The position numbers and the translations under genes are program-made. A model generated the notes under the pieces. That model was not told the DNA's origin. It saw nothing but the letters and a program-made list of their open reading frames with translations, and did not search any database. Shown here piece by piece: positions 1 to 8,308 of a DNA stretch of 64,000 bases. Numbering within the stretch: the first letter of the stretch is position 1; the number at the start of each line of letters is the position of its first letter. The stretch covers positions 241,444 through 305,443 of the forward strand of contig NZ_CADIJP010000006.1 of the NCBI RefSeq assembly GCF_902859725.1, in the 5' to 3' direction. This stretch comes from Achromobacter mucicolens (GTDB lineage: Bacteria; Pseudomonadota; Gammaproteobacteria; Burkholderiales; Burkholderiaceae_B).

Positions 1-495
1 CATCACTTCTTTGAATTCGATGTACTGGACCGCCGCACCGGCGAATTCCTGTCGACCGGCGCGCGCCGCGCGCTGCTGGCCGGAGGCCCGGTGCTGTCCG
101 TGCCGGTGCTGTACGAAGGCCCGGCGCCCGCGCGGCTGGCCGATCTGAAGGCCCTGCTAAAGCCTTCGCTCGCCAAGACGGCCGGCTGGCGCGACGCGTT
201 CGAGGCCACCGTGCTGCGCGAAGGCCTGGACCTGGCGCGCGCCTGGAAGCAGTGCGACAAGTCGGATCTGTCCGAAGGCCTCTACATCAAGGCCGAAGCG
301 CACGGCAAGACGCTCGCCCGCTACAAGTGGGTGCGCCGCGACTTCGTGCAGGCCATCCTGGATTCGGACATGCACCATTCGGAGCAGCCCTACATCCCCA
401 ATCTGCTCGCCGACGGCGTCGACCTGTACGCGCCGCGCCTTGCGGTGGACTGGGACACCTTGCGCGGCGCCACCCGCGACGGAGAGACATCATGA
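1..495 (+). CDS. RNA ligase family protein (C-terminal part, 5' end outside window)
   Basis: The frame is open from base 1 and ends at TGA 493-495, leaving 164 visible residues. It resembles the C-terminal half of T4 Rnl2-like RNA ligases. The segment SEGLYIKAE looks like nucleotidyltransferase motif IV and ARYKWVR like motif V; the KxDG lysine motif must lie upstream of the window. Such enzymes seal 3'-OH/5'-phosphate RNA ends through ligase-AMP and RNA-adenylate intermediates. The stop codon overlaps the start of the downstream HD-kinase gene (ATGA), so the two are translationally coupled. The pairing supports an RNA repair role. Family assignment rests on motifs only; the substrate is unknown. 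Confidence 0.75.
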   Translation, partial: HHFFEFDVLDRRTGEFLSTGARRALLAGGPVLSVPVLYEGPAPARLADLKALLKPSLAKTAGWRDAFEATVLREGLDLARAWKQCDKSDLSEGLYIKAEAHGKTLARYKWVRRDFVQAILDSDMHHSEQPYIPNLLADGVDLYAPRLAVDWDTLRGATRDGETS

Positions 496-1628
496 ACTAC
501 GAACAGATCCGGGCACTGATTCCCACGCCTGCGCGCGGCGTAGATTACGCCGCGTGCCTGGCGGCCTTTCCCGCGCTGGAGCTGGCCAAGACCACGCCGC
601 AGGACCCGCGCTATCACGGCGAGGGAGACGTATGGACGCACACACAGATGGTCGTGGACGCGCTGCTCGCGCTGCCGCAGTACCAGGCTGCGTCACGCGC
701 CGACCAGGAGATCGTGTTCCTGGCCGCGCTGCTGCATGATGTGGCCAAGCACAGCACCACGGTGATCGACCCGGTGACGGGCGCCATCGGCCAGCCCGGC
801 CACTCGCGCAAGGGCGCCATCGATGCGCGCATCGCCTTGTGGGACGCCGGCGTCCCCTTCGCGGTGCGCGAAGCCATCTGCCGGCTGATTGCCACGCACC
901 AGGTGCCGTTTTTTGCGCTGGAAGGCTCGCGCCGCGGCCGCCCGCCGGAATTCATCGTGCGCGAGCTGTCCTGGCACGTGTCCCTTCCGCTGCTTGCCAT
1001 GCTGGCCGAGGCCGACATGCGCGGCCGCATCTGCGCGGACGCGGGCCGCGTGCTGGACAACATCGCCCTCTTTTGCGAACTGGCGCGCGACGAAGGGTGC
1101 TTCGGCCAGCCCCGCGCCTTTGCCGATGCGCACACCGCCGTCAGCTATTTCCGCGGCGCGGACGTGCATCCGGACTACGCCTTGTTCCAGGAGCCCGGTT
1201 CGCGCGTCATCGTAATGTCGGGCCTGCCCGCCTCCGGCAAGAACACCTGGGTGGCGGCGCATCATCCCGATCTGCCGGTGGTGTCGTTCGACGATGCGCG
1301 CGAGGAACTGGGGTTGCGTCACGGCAAGAACGAGGGCATGGTGGCGCACCTGGCCGTCGACCGCGCGAAGGCCCTGCTGCGCGCCCGCGCGCCCTTTGTG
1401 TGGAACGCCACCAACCTCAGCGAGCTGATGCGCAAGAAGACCCTGGACCTGCTGTACGCGTATCAGGCCGACGTTGAGCTGGTGTATCTGGAAAAGCCGC
1501 GCGCCGAGCTGCTGCGGCGCAATGCCCGGCGCGACACCTCGCTGTCCAACAAGACCCTGACGGGCATGCTGCACCGCTGGGACCTGCCGCTGCCGACCGA
1601 GGCGCACCGCGTGATCTACGCGGTGTAG
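492..1628 (+). CDS. HD-Pnk-like bifunctional RNA end-healing protein (HD phosphohydrolase + P-loop kinase)
   Basis: This 378-residue protein has an N-terminal HD domain with His-Asp at residues 82-83 (LHDVAKH) and further candidate metal ligands at His50 and His136. The C-terminal half is a P-loop kinase with Walker A GLPASGKNT at 244-252, in which the usual Ser/Thr after the Lys is Asn followed by Thr. The order HD phosphoesterase then 5'-OH polynucleotide kinase is that of the characterised Runella HD-Pnk family, which removes 2',3'-cyclic phosphates and phosphorylates 5'-OH ends. ATG 492 is preceded by GGAGAG at 481-486 and overlaps the stop of the RNA ligase gene. Together they would heal and seal broken RNA. 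Function is inferred from family and context. Confidence 0.8.
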   Translation: MNYEQIRALIPTPARGVDYAACLAAFPALELAKTTPQDPRYHGEGDVWTHTQMVVDALLALPQYQAASRADQEIVFLAALLHDVAKHSTTVIDPVTGAIGQPGHSRKGAIDARIALWDAGVPFAVREAICRLIATHQVPFFALEGSRRGRPPEFIVRELSWHVSLPLLAMLAEADMRGRICADAGRVLDNIALFCELARDEGCFGQPRAFADAHTAVSYFRGADVHPDYALFQEPGSRVIVMSGLPASGKNTWVAAHHPDLPVVSFDDAREELGLRHGKNEGMVAHLAVDRAKALLRARAPFVWNATNLSELMRKKTLDLLYAYQADVELVYLEKPRAELLRRNARRDTSLSNKTLTGMLHRWDLPLPTEAHRVIYAV

Positions 1629-1634
1629 CGCCGG

Positions 1635-2534
1635 TCAGGCCGGGGCCGGCGCCAGCATGCTGTCCCGCAGCCGCAGCACGGACGCGCAGGAGGTGTCGCG
1701 ATGCGTCACCAGCGACAGGGACAGCGCGCCCTGCGCGTCCGGGTCGGTCAAGGGCACAAAGGCCACGTGCGGCGTCGAATAGGCACGGGTCACGCCGGGT
1801 ACCAGCGCCACACCCAGGCCGCTGGCGACCAGGCTGACCAGCGTCTGCACCTGGATCGCTTCCTGGCTGATGCGGGGCGAAAACCCCGCCTTGTGGCATA
1901 GCGCCAGCGTCACCCCGTTCAGCCCCGGCACCTTGGCCGGCGAATACAGCACGAAGTTCTCGGACCGCATGCGTTCCAGCGCGATCGGGCTGGCGCCGGC
2001 CAGCGGATGCCCGGCGGGCACGGCCAGGATCAGGTCGTCGCGCTCGACCACCCACGAATCCAGTTCGTTGTCTTCGGCCAGCGGCCCGCGCACCAGGCCG
2101 GCGTCAATTTCGTTGGCGCGCAGCATCGCCACCAGGCCGACCGTGCTGTCCTCGCGCAGATCCAGCTGCACGTCCGGGTATTGCGTCCTGAACGCGGGCA
2201 GGCAACGCGGCAGCAGCATGTAGGTGGCAGAGCCCACGAAGCCCAGCCGCAGCGTGCCCCATTCGCCCAGCGCCACCCTGCGGGCGGCCTGGCGCGCCTG
2301 GTCGGTATGAAACAGCGCGCGGCGCGCGTCGGCCATCAGTGCGTCGCCCGCCGGCGTGGTTGAGACGCCCTTGGCGCCCCGCACAAGCAGCGGCACGCCC
2401 ACCGCGTGCTCCAGTTTCTGGATCGACACCGACAGCGCCGGCTGCGCGATGTGCAGCGCATCGGCCGCGCGGCGGTAACTTCCCAGTTCGGCAATCGTGA
2501 CGAACTGCCGAAGCTGGCGCAAATCTATAGCCAT
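1635..2534 (-). CDS. LysR-family transcriptional regulator
   Basis: The protein has 299 residues with an N-terminal winged helix-turn-helix over about residues 5-62 (DLRQLRQFVTIAELGSYRRA, then PALSVSIQKLE) and a periplasmic-binding-protein-like effector domain from about 90. The start chosen is ATG at 2532-2534, giving MAIDLRQL, the usual LysR N-terminus; an upstream start would add 11 atypical residues. It is transcribed away from the CoA-transferase gene across a 71-bp gap that holds an imperfect inverted repeat at 2541-2562. It therefore probably controls the CoA-transferase/MaoC/Bug set and itself. The effector is unknown, perhaps a CoA ester or the free acid. Confidence 0.88.
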   Translation of the reverse strand: MAIDLRQLRQFVTIAELGSYRRAADALHIAQPALSVSIQKLEHAVGVPLLVRGAKGVSTTPAGDALMADARRALFHTDQARQAARRVALGEWGTLRLGFVGSATYMLLPRCLPAFRTQYPDVQLDLREDSTVGLVAMLRANEIDAGLVRGPLAEDNELDSWVVERDDLILAVPAGHPLAGASPIALERMRSENFVLYSPAKVPGLNGVTLALCHKAGFSPRISQEAIQVQTLVSLVASGLGVALVPGVTRAYSTPHVAFVPLTDPDAQGALSLSLVTHRDTSCASVLRLRDSMLAPAPA

Positions 2535-2540
2535 AACAGA

Positions 2541-2562
2541 TTCCGTATCAAGCAATACCGAA
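2541..2562. promoter_or_regulatory. Candidate LysR operator, inverted repeat in divergent promoter
   Basis: The arms TTCCGTAT (2541-2548) and ATACCGAA (2555-2562) are complementary at 7 of 8 positions, separated by six bases. The site lies in the 71-bp gap between the divergent LysR and CoA-transferase genes. Size and position fit a LysR-type recognition site that could serve both promoters. This is inferred from symmetry and position only. Confidence 0.5.
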
Positions 2563-2605
2563 GCCATATTAGACGCGTATGTGCGGCGCCGATAGGATTT
2601 CCGCC

Positions 2606-3853
2606 ATGACCACGCCTCCCTCCCCGACCGTCTCCGCGCTGGACGGCATCCGCATCCTGGACCTGACCTCCGTCGTGTTCGGCCCCTACGCCTCGCAGAT
2701 CCTGGCCGACTACGGGGCGGACGTCATCAAGGTCGAAGCGCCCGGCGGCGATTCCACCCGGCACACCGGCCCCGCGCAGGAGCCCGGCCTGTCCGCGATC
2801 TTCCTGGGGCTGAACCGCAACAAGCGCAGCATCGTGCTGGACCTGAAGCAGCCGGCCGCGCGCGAGGCTCTGCTGACGCTGGTGGACCAGGCCGACGTGC
2901 TGATGCACAGCATGCGGCCTGCCAAGATGGCCGCGCTGGGGCTGGACCCCGCCACGCTGTGCGCCCGCCATCCGCGGCTGGTGTATGCGGGCCTGTATGG
3001 CTTTGGCGAAGGCGGCGCGTACGACGGCCGCCCGGCCTACGACGACATCATCCAGGGCCTGTCCGGGTTTGCCGACCTGGTGCGCCGCCAGACCGGCGCG
3101 CCGCGCTACCTGCCCACCGTCGCCGCCGACAAGACTTGCGGCCTGATCGCCGCGCACGCCATCCTGGCCGCGCTGTTCCAGCGCGAGCGCACGGGCCAGG
3201 GCCAGCAGCTGGAAGTGCCCATGTTCGAAAGCATGGCGTCGTTTGCGCTGGTGGAGCATTACTACGGCCGCCATCTGGCCGATGCGCCCGGCCCGGCCGG
3301 TTATCCGCGGGTGCTGACGCCGTGGCGCCGGCCTTGCCAGACCGCCGATGGACACGTCTGCCTGATGCCCTACACGGACGCCCATTGGCGCGATTTCTTC
3401 AACGCCGCAGGCCGCCCCGACCTGGCCCGGGACGCGCGCTTTGCCGACATCTCGGCGCGCACCCGGCACATCGACACGCTGTACGAACTGCAGGCGGGCA
3501 TCGTCGCGGCCCACGACACGGCGTACTGGCTTGCCCTGTGCGAGCGGCTGGAAATCCCGGCCGCACCCGTGAACCGGCTGGAAGACCTGGAGACCGATCC
3601 GCACCTGGAGAGCGTCGGTTTCTTCGTGCCGCTGCAAAGCGCGTCCGGCAGCCATTACCGCTTTCCCCGCAACCCGGTGCGCCTGCAGCAGTCCAGCGTG
3701 CCGCCCGCCATGCCGCCGCGCCTGGGCGAGCACACCCACGAAGTGCTGCGCCAGGCCGGCCTTGCACCGGCCGCCATCGACGCCCTGCTGCAAGCGGGCG
3801 CCGCCGGCCAAGCGCCCTCTCCCCCTTCCGACAACGCCAAGGACACCGCATGA
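2606..3853 (+). CDS. CaiB/BaiF family (family III) CoA-transferase
   Basis: The protein has 415 residues. It opens with LDGIRILDLTSVVFGPYAS and ADYGADVIKVEAPGGD, both typical of family III CoA-transferases. Asp175 in AADKTCGL is in the position of the catalytic aspartate that forms the acyl-anhydride in formyl-CoA transferase. These enzymes move CoA between organic acids in the cytosol. ATG 2606 is chosen because the family N-terminus starts just after it; 2579 would add nine residues. Its stop overlaps the MaoC start (ATGA), and a Bug binding protein follows, suggesting uptake of a carboxylate, CoA activation and hydration or dehydration. The actual acid cannot be read from sequence. Confidence 0.87.
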   Translation: MTTPPSPTVSALDGIRILDLTSVVFGPYASQILADYGADVIKVEAPGGDSTRHTGPAQEPGLSAIFLGLNRNKRSIVLDLKQPAAREALLTLVDQADVLMHSMRPAKMAALGLDPATLCARHPRLVYAGLYGFGEGGAYDGRPAYDDIIQGLSGFADLVRRQTGAPRYLPTVAADKTCGLIAAHAILAALFQRERTGQGQQLEVPMFESMASFALVEHYYGRHLADAPGPAGYPRVLTPWRRPCQTADGHVCLMPYTDAHWRDFFNAAGRPDLARDARFADISARTRHIDTLYELQAGIVAAHDTAYWLALCERLEIPAAPVNRLEDLETDPHLESVGFFVPLQSASGSHYRFPRNPVRLQQSSVPPAMPPRLGEHTHEVLRQAGLAPAAIDALLQAGAAGQAPSPPSDNAKDTA

Positions 3854-4329
3854 CCCAAGACCGCAACGCCGCTCCCGCCGCCCAACTGGGCCAGGGCTAC
3901 TACTGGCAGGACCTCACGGTCGGCCAGCGCTTCCTGACGTTTCGCCGCACGGTCACCGAGACCGACATCGTCAACTTCATCAGCGTCACGGGCATGCTGG
4001 AGACCATCTTCATCGACGCCACCTACAGCCACGGCGCGATAAAGGGCCGGCCCGCCCCCGGCGCGCTGACCTATGGCCTGATCGAAGGGCTGATCATGCA
4101 GGGCATGGTGCAGGGAACGGGCCTGGCGCTGCTGGAAGTCCACAAGAAAATGATCGCGCCCGTGGTGGCCGGCGACACGATCTGGGCCGAAATCGAAGTG
4201 ACCGGCGTGCGCCCCACCTCGCAGCACAACCGCGCGGTGGTCACGTCCGCGATCGACGTCCGCAACCAGCACGGCAAGCCGGTGATGGCCTACACGGCCG
4301 TGCGCATGCTGGCCGGCAGACCCGGCTGA
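3850..4329 (+). CDS. MaoC-like hot-dog dehydratase/hydratase
   Basis: This 159-residue single hot-dog protein resembles MaoC and FAS1-type dehydratases. It opens with YYWQDLTVGQRF and continues with TVTETDIVNFISVTGM, the helical region around the active site of (R)-enoyl-CoA hydratases. The family's usual catalytic Asp/His pair is not obvious: the site reads DIVNF rather than DxxxxAxxxGDxNPxH, so substrate or mechanism may differ. ATG 3850 overlaps the CoA-transferase stop by four bases. It probably acts on the CoA ester made by that enzyme, as in mesaconyl-CoA or methylmalyl-type pathways. The pathway is inference. Confidence 0.78.
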   Translation: MTQDRNAAPAAQLGQGYYWQDLTVGQRFLTFRRTVTETDIVNFISVTGMLETIFIDATYSHGAIKGRPAPGALTYGLIEGLIMQGMVQGTGLALLEVHKKMIAPVVAGDTIWAEIEVTGVRPTSQHNRAVVTSAIDVRNQHGKPVMAYTAVRMLAGRPG

Positions 4330-4409
4330 ATGCCCCTGCGGCGGCAAGCGTCCCGCCAGAGGACGCGGCCGCCAGTTCGCAGTACCCATAACAGCACAAG
4401 GAGACAACC

Positions 4410-5375
4410 ATGAAAAAAGCAATGCTGGCCGCGACGCTGGCCATCCTGGCGCTGGGAGACGCCGCAAGCGCCCAGGCCGCATGGCCCGACCGCCCGATCA
4501 CGATGGTGGTGCCCTTCCCGCCCGGCGGGCCGACCGACCTGGTGGCGCGCGTGCTGGCCAAACAGCTCACCGACCAGCTCGGGCAGACCGTCGTCGTCGA
4601 AAACAAGGGAGGCGCCAACGGCAACATCGGCATGCAATACGCGGCCGCGGCCAAGCCCGACGGCTACACGGTGCTGTACAACACCTCGTCCATCGCGCTC
4701 AGCCCCAACCTGTACCGCTCGCTGGCGTTCGACCCGGTCAAGGACTTTGCGCCCGTCTCCAGCACGGCCGTCATTCCACTCGTCCTCCTGGTGCATCCCT
4801 CGGTGCCCGCCGACACAGCGTCCGCGTTTGTCGACTACGCCCGCAAGCATCCGGGCAAGCTGTCGTATGGATCGGCGGGCGCGGGCAACGTCACGCACCT
4901 GGGCGCGTTGCTGCTCCTGAAGTCGCTGAACATCGACGCGGTCCACGTGCCCTATCGCGGCAGCGCCCCGGCCATGACCGACCTGGTCGGCGGCCAGGTC
5001 CAGGTGATGACCAATACGCTGAACGACTCGCTGGGCTTCATCCGTGAAGGCAAGCTGCGCGCCCTGGCGGTGACCAGCCAGACCCGCAGCGACCAGTTGC
5101 CCAACGTGCCGACGGTGGCGGAAACGGTGGCCCCGGGCTTTGGCATGGGCGCCTGGCAAGGCGTCGTGGTGCCAGCAGGCACGCCCGCGCCCATCATCGA
5201 CAAGCTGAACGCCGAGATCCTGCGCGCGCTCCAGTCCCCGGAAATGCAGAAGCAGCTCAAGGTGCAGGGCGCGCAGGCGCTGGGATCGACACCGCAGGAA
5301 TACGCCGCCTACATCAAGAGCGAGATCGCGCGGTGGGGCGAGGTGGTGCAGGCGGCAAACGTGAAGCTGGACTGA
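4410..5375 (+). CDS. Bug-family tripartite tricarboxylate transporter substrate-binding protein
   Basis: The protein has 321 residues with a signal peptide (MKKAMLAATLAILALGDAASA, cleavage near residue 23). The mature start AWPDRPITMVVPFPPGGPTD is the Bug (TctC) signature, and VVENKGGANGNIGMQYAAAA follows the usual pattern. It binds a carboxylate in the periplasm. No TctA/TctB membrane genes are adjacent, which is normal for Bug genes in Alcaligenaceae. A good Shine-Dalgarno (AAGGAG, 4398-4403) precedes ATG 4410. It sits 80 bp behind the MaoC gene and probably belongs to the same transcription unit, ending at the hairpin at 5407-5425. Confidence 0.92.
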   Translation: MKKAMLAATLAILALGDAASAQAAWPDRPITMVVPFPPGGPTDLVARVLAKQLTDQLGQTVVVENKGGANGNIGMQYAAAAKPDGYTVLYNTSSIALSPNLYRSLAFDPVKDFAPVSSTAVIPLVLLVHPSVPADTASAFVDYARKHPGKLSYGSAGAGNVTHLGALLLLKSLNIDAVHVPYRGSAPAMTDLVGGQVQVMTNTLNDSLGFIREGKLRALAVTSQTRSDQLPNVPTVAETVAPGFGMGAWQGVVVPAGTPAPIIDKLNAEILRALQSPEMQKQLKVQGAQALGSTPQEYAAYIKSEIARWGEVVQAANVKLD

Positions 5376-5406
5376 CTGCGCAGCCCACGCATTTGCCAAA
5401 AGGAAA

Positions 5407-5425
5407 CGCCCGCGGCAAGCGGGCG
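5407..5425 (+). terminator. Rho-independent terminator after the Bug gene
   Basis: CGCCCGC (5407-5413) pairs with GCGGGCG (5419-5425) around GGCAA, followed by TCTTCTATT. AAA before the stem would allow weak use from the other side, where the tautomerase gene ends at 5451. Confidence 0.7.
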
Positions 5426-5450
5426 TCTTCTATTCTGCGGGCGGGCCGGA

Positions 5451-5825
5451 TCAGCGTCCGGCGGCCTTGGCGCTCAGACCATTGGCCACGCCCATGTCCG
5501 TCTTGGGCACGTCGCGCAGGATCACCCGCACGTCTTCGCCCGACATGTCGAGGCTGGCGCACACGGCCTGGTTCAGCGCCGCGATCAGCGCGGCCTTCTT
5601 GGCTTCGTCGCGGCCTTCGATCAGGTCCACGTCCACGCGCGCCATGCGCTTGCCGATCTCGCCCGCCACGATCACGTGTTCCGCCGGGATTTCGTGCAGC
5701 ACGGCGCGCACGCTGGGCACCGGGGCCGCGATGCTTTCGACCACCGCGTTGGACGCCGCCTTCAAGAGGGCGGCTTTCTGGGCGGCCGAGTGGCCTTGCA
5801 TGATCTGGACGTTCAAGAGGGGCAT
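5451..5825 (-). CDS. Tautomerase family protein, two tandem 4-oxalocrotonate tautomerase-like units
   Basis: This 124-residue protein begins MPLLNVQIMQG, so Pro2 becomes the N-terminal catalytic base after Met removal, as in 4-oxalocrotonate tautomerase. Two similar halves of about 60 residues are visible: residues 1-56 (QKAALLKAASNAVVESI) and 57-124 (AKKAALIAALNQAVCASL). The second half cannot have a free N-terminal proline (IGKRMARVDV). The start is ATG 5823-5825, since upstream starts would bury the proline. It may isomerise a 2-oxoacid or unsaturated acid in the cytosol. It lies convergent to the Bug gene and behind the betaine operon, probably as its own unit. Confidence 0.83.
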   Translation of the reverse strand: MPLLNVQIMQGHSAAQKAALLKAASNAVVESIAAPVPSVRAVLHEIPAEHVIVAGEIGKRMARVDVDLIEGRDEAKKAALIAALNQAVCASLDMSGEDVRVILRDVPKTDMGVANGLSAKAAGR

Positions 5826-5855
5826 GACAGGTTCCGAGGGTGCATGACGAGGAAA

Positions 5856-5874
5856 GCCGGCCAAACCGGCCGGC
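5856..5874 (-). terminator. Probable terminator of the betaine-type ABC operon
   Basis: GCCGGCC (5856-5862) and GGCCGGC (5868-5874) form a 7-bp GC stem with a five-base loop. On the minus strand the stem is followed by TTTCCTC. It lies downstream of the ABC ATPase stop and upstream of the tautomerase start. The U-tract is short. Confidence 0.5.
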
Positions 5875-5951
5875 AAGCCATCATATCGTGACTGCGCCCG
5901 CATGCAAGCGGGTGCACGCGGGCGCATGGGGTCATGCCGACAATGCGGGGA

Positions 5952-7220
5952 TCAGGCGGCGGCCTTGCCCTCGCTTTCCTGTTCGGGCTGGGCCGTCAAC
6001 GCAGCGGCATCGGGCGTGGCGGTGTCGCTCGCCACCTGCGTCTCGGTCAAGGCAGGAGTCACCAGCTCCACGACCTTCTTGCGCGACAACATGCCCAGGA
6101 ACTCGTCGTCCTCGCCCGTCACCGCCACCGGCTGGTCGCTGTGCACCAATTGCGCCAGCACCTCGCCCAGTCCCGCGGTTGCGGGCACCGACGCCAGGTC
6201 CTCGACGAAGCGGGACACGTCGCGCACGCCTTCCTGCATCGCCTTCTCGGCGGCCTCGGCGGTCAGCACACCAGCCAGACGCTTGCCGTCCAGCACCGGC
6301 GCGTACTCATAGTTCAGCGCCTTCATGCGGTCCACGGCGTGCGCCGGGCGCGAGCGCATCGTCAGCGTCAGACGCGCCGGATTCACGGCGTGCGTGGCGT
6401 TGAGCACCTTGGTGCGGTTCACGTCCTGCAGGAACGACTGCACATAATCATTGGCCGGGTTCAGCAGGATGTCTTCCGGCGTGCCCTCCTGCACCAGTTC
6501 GCCGTCCTTCAGGATGGCGATGCGGTTGCCCAGGCGCAGCGCTTCGTCCAGATCGTGCGTGATGAAGACGATGGTCTTGTTCAGCTTGGCCTGAAGCTGC
6601 AGGAGCTGATCCTGCATTTCGCGGCGGATCAGCGGGTCCAGCGCGGAAAACGCTTCGTCCATCAGCAGGATCTCGGCATCGGTGGCCAGCGCGCGCGCCA
6701 GGCCGACACGCTGCTGCATGCCGCCCGACAGTTGATGCGGATACTGGTTCTCGAAGCCCGACAGGCCCACCTGTTCCAGCCATTCGCGGGCGCGCTTCTC
6801 GCGTTCGGCCTTGCCAACGCCCTGCACGGTCAGGCCGTACGCAGCGTTGTCCAGCACGGTGCGGTGCGGAAACAGGCCAAAGCGCTGGAACACCATGCTC
6901 ATCTTCTTTTGGCGGAAGATTTCCAGGTCGCGCTTGTTCAGGCTGACCACGTCCACGCCGTCGACCAGGATGTGGCCCGCGCTGGGCTCGATCAGGCGGT
7001 TGAAGTGGCGGATCAGCGTGGACTTGCCCGAACCGGACAGCCCCATGATGACGTAGATGCTGCCTTCTTCGATGGACAGGCTGATGTCGCGCAGGCCGAG
7101 CGTGTGGCCGCTCTTGGCCAGCAGCTCTTCCTTGCTCATGCCGCCCTGCGCGGCTTGCAGCCATTTCTTCGGATGCGCACCGAAAATCTTGTAGATGTTC
7201 TTGACTTCGATCTTGCTCAT
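5952..7220 (-). CDS. Glycine betaine/proline-type ABC transporter ATPase (ProV/OpuAA-like)
   Basis: The protein has 422 residues. The N-terminal region KIEVKNIYKIFG is typical of ProV-type ATPases. Walker A GLSGSGKST lies near residues 60-68, the signature LSGGMQQRVGLARAL near 165-180 and Walker B ILLMDEAFSALDP just after. Residues from about 275 to 395 form a CBS-type regulatory region, which in OpuA senses ionic strength or nucleotide. A low-complexity acidic/Ala tail follows. Its start overlaps the permease stop by four bases. It drives uptake of a quaternary ammonium compatible solute with the permease and binding protein upstream. The exact substrate is unproven. Confidence 0.92.
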   Translation of the reverse strand: MSKIEVKNIYKIFGAHPKKWLQAAQGGMSKEELLAKSGHTLGLRDISLSIEEGSIYVIMGLSGSGKSTLIRHFNRLIEPSAGHILVDGVDVVSLNKRDLEIFRQKKMSMVFQRFGLFPHRTVLDNAAYGLTVQGVGKAEREKRAREWLEQVGLSGFENQYPHQLSGGMQQRVGLARALATDAEILLMDEAFSALDPLIRREMQDQLLQLQAKLNKTIVFITHDLDEALRLGNRIAILKDGELVQEGTPEDILLNPANDYVQSFLQDVNRTKVLNATHAVNPARLTLTMRSRPAHAVDRMKALNYEYAPVLDGKRLAGVLTAEAAEKAMQEGVRDVSRFVEDLASVPATAGLGEVLAQLVHSDQPVAVTGEDDEFLGMLSRKKVVELVTPALTETQVASDTATPDAAALTAQPEQESEGKAAA

Positions 7221-8074
7221 CGCTGGCCTCCCATGCGCATGCGCTGTCCATACGATTGCGTGATCCGGTCGAACAGCACGGCCAGCACCACGATACCCAG
7301 GCCGGCGAGCAGGCCCCGGCCCACTTCCAGGCGGTTGATGCCCAGGAGCACTTCATAACCCAGCCCGCGCGCGCCGATCATCGACGCAATCACCACCATC
7401 GACAGCGCCATCATCGTGGTCTGGTTGATGCCGGCCATGATGTTGGGCAGCGCCAGGGGCAACTGCACGCCAAACAGCTGCTGGCGCGGGTTGGCGCCAA
7501 AGGCGCGCGACGCTTCCAGCACTTCGCGGTCGACCAGGCGGATGCCCAGGTCGGTCAGGCGGATGAGCGGCGGCACGGCGTAGATGACGGTTGCGATGAT
7601 GGCGGGGATCTTGCCCAGGCCGAACAGCATCACGACAGGAATCAGATACACGAAGCTGGGCATCGTCTGCATCACGTCCAGCACGGGCAGCATGCCCGAG
7701 CGCAGCCAGTTCACCCGCGCCATCAGCACGCCCAGCGGAATGCCGATCAGCACCGACAGACCGGCGGCCATGATCATCAGCGCCAGCGTCTGCATGCCGG
7801 CGTCCCACAATCCCAGCACCCCGATGACGCACAGCAGCGCGCCCATCGCCAGACTCAGGCCGATGCGGCGGCTCACGCCGTAGGCGATCGCGATGGTGAC
7901 CGCGACCACCGCCCACCAGGGCGAGTTGCGCAGCAGTTGCTCCAGCCACACCAACGCATGCAGCACCGGCTGGGAGAGTTTCTCCAGCGTGTCCGCGTAG
8001 TTGGTGACCAGATGATCGACGAAACCGTCGATCGCCCCCCGTACCTGACGGGCGGGAATAATTTCAGGAAACAT
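7217..8074 (-). CDS. Glycine betaine/proline-type ABC transporter permease (ProW-like)
   Basis: The 285-residue inner-membrane protein has about six to seven hydrophobic segments. The cytoplasmic EAA-type loop is EASRAFGANPRQQLFGVQLP, the coupling site for the ATPase. MQTMPSFVYLIPVVMLFG is characteristic of ProW/OpuAB. The start is ATG at 8072-8074 (MFPEIIP), since the frame upstream looks non-coding. It is second in the operon binding protein - permease - ATPase. The 292-bp gap to the binding protein holds a hairpin at 8309-8328, so the permease and ATPase may be made at a lower level than the binding protein. Confidence 0.92.
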   Translation of the reverse strand: MFPEIIPARQVRGAIDGFVDHLVTNYADTLEKLSQPVLHALVWLEQLLRNSPWWAVVAVTIAIAYGVSRRIGLSLAMGALLCVIGVLGLWDAGMQTLALMIMAAGLSVLIGIPLGVLMARVNWLRSGMLPVLDVMQTMPSFVYLIPVVMLFGLGKIPAIIATVIYAVPPLIRLTDLGIRLVDREVLEASRAFGANPRQQLFGVQLPLALPNIMAGINQTTMMALSMVVIASMIGARGLGYEVLLGINRLEVGRGLLAGLGIVVLAVLFDRITQSYGQRMRMGGQR

Positions 8075-8308
8075 ACATTCGACTCCATTCTGGCGCGCTC
8101 GCCGCCCGTGTCGCCACCGGGCACGCTGGCGCAGGACAAGACATCGAGACTGAGACTGGCGCCAGGCACCCGGAAGGACCGCTGATTGCGCAAATCCATT
8201 CCGCATCGGTGCCCGGCACCGGAATCACTGCCACCGCGGGTGGCGGCACAAGCACGCTTGCCGGGCCGGACGCATGCGCCCGGCCGGCGGCCATCCCGGC
8301 AAAGAGTT

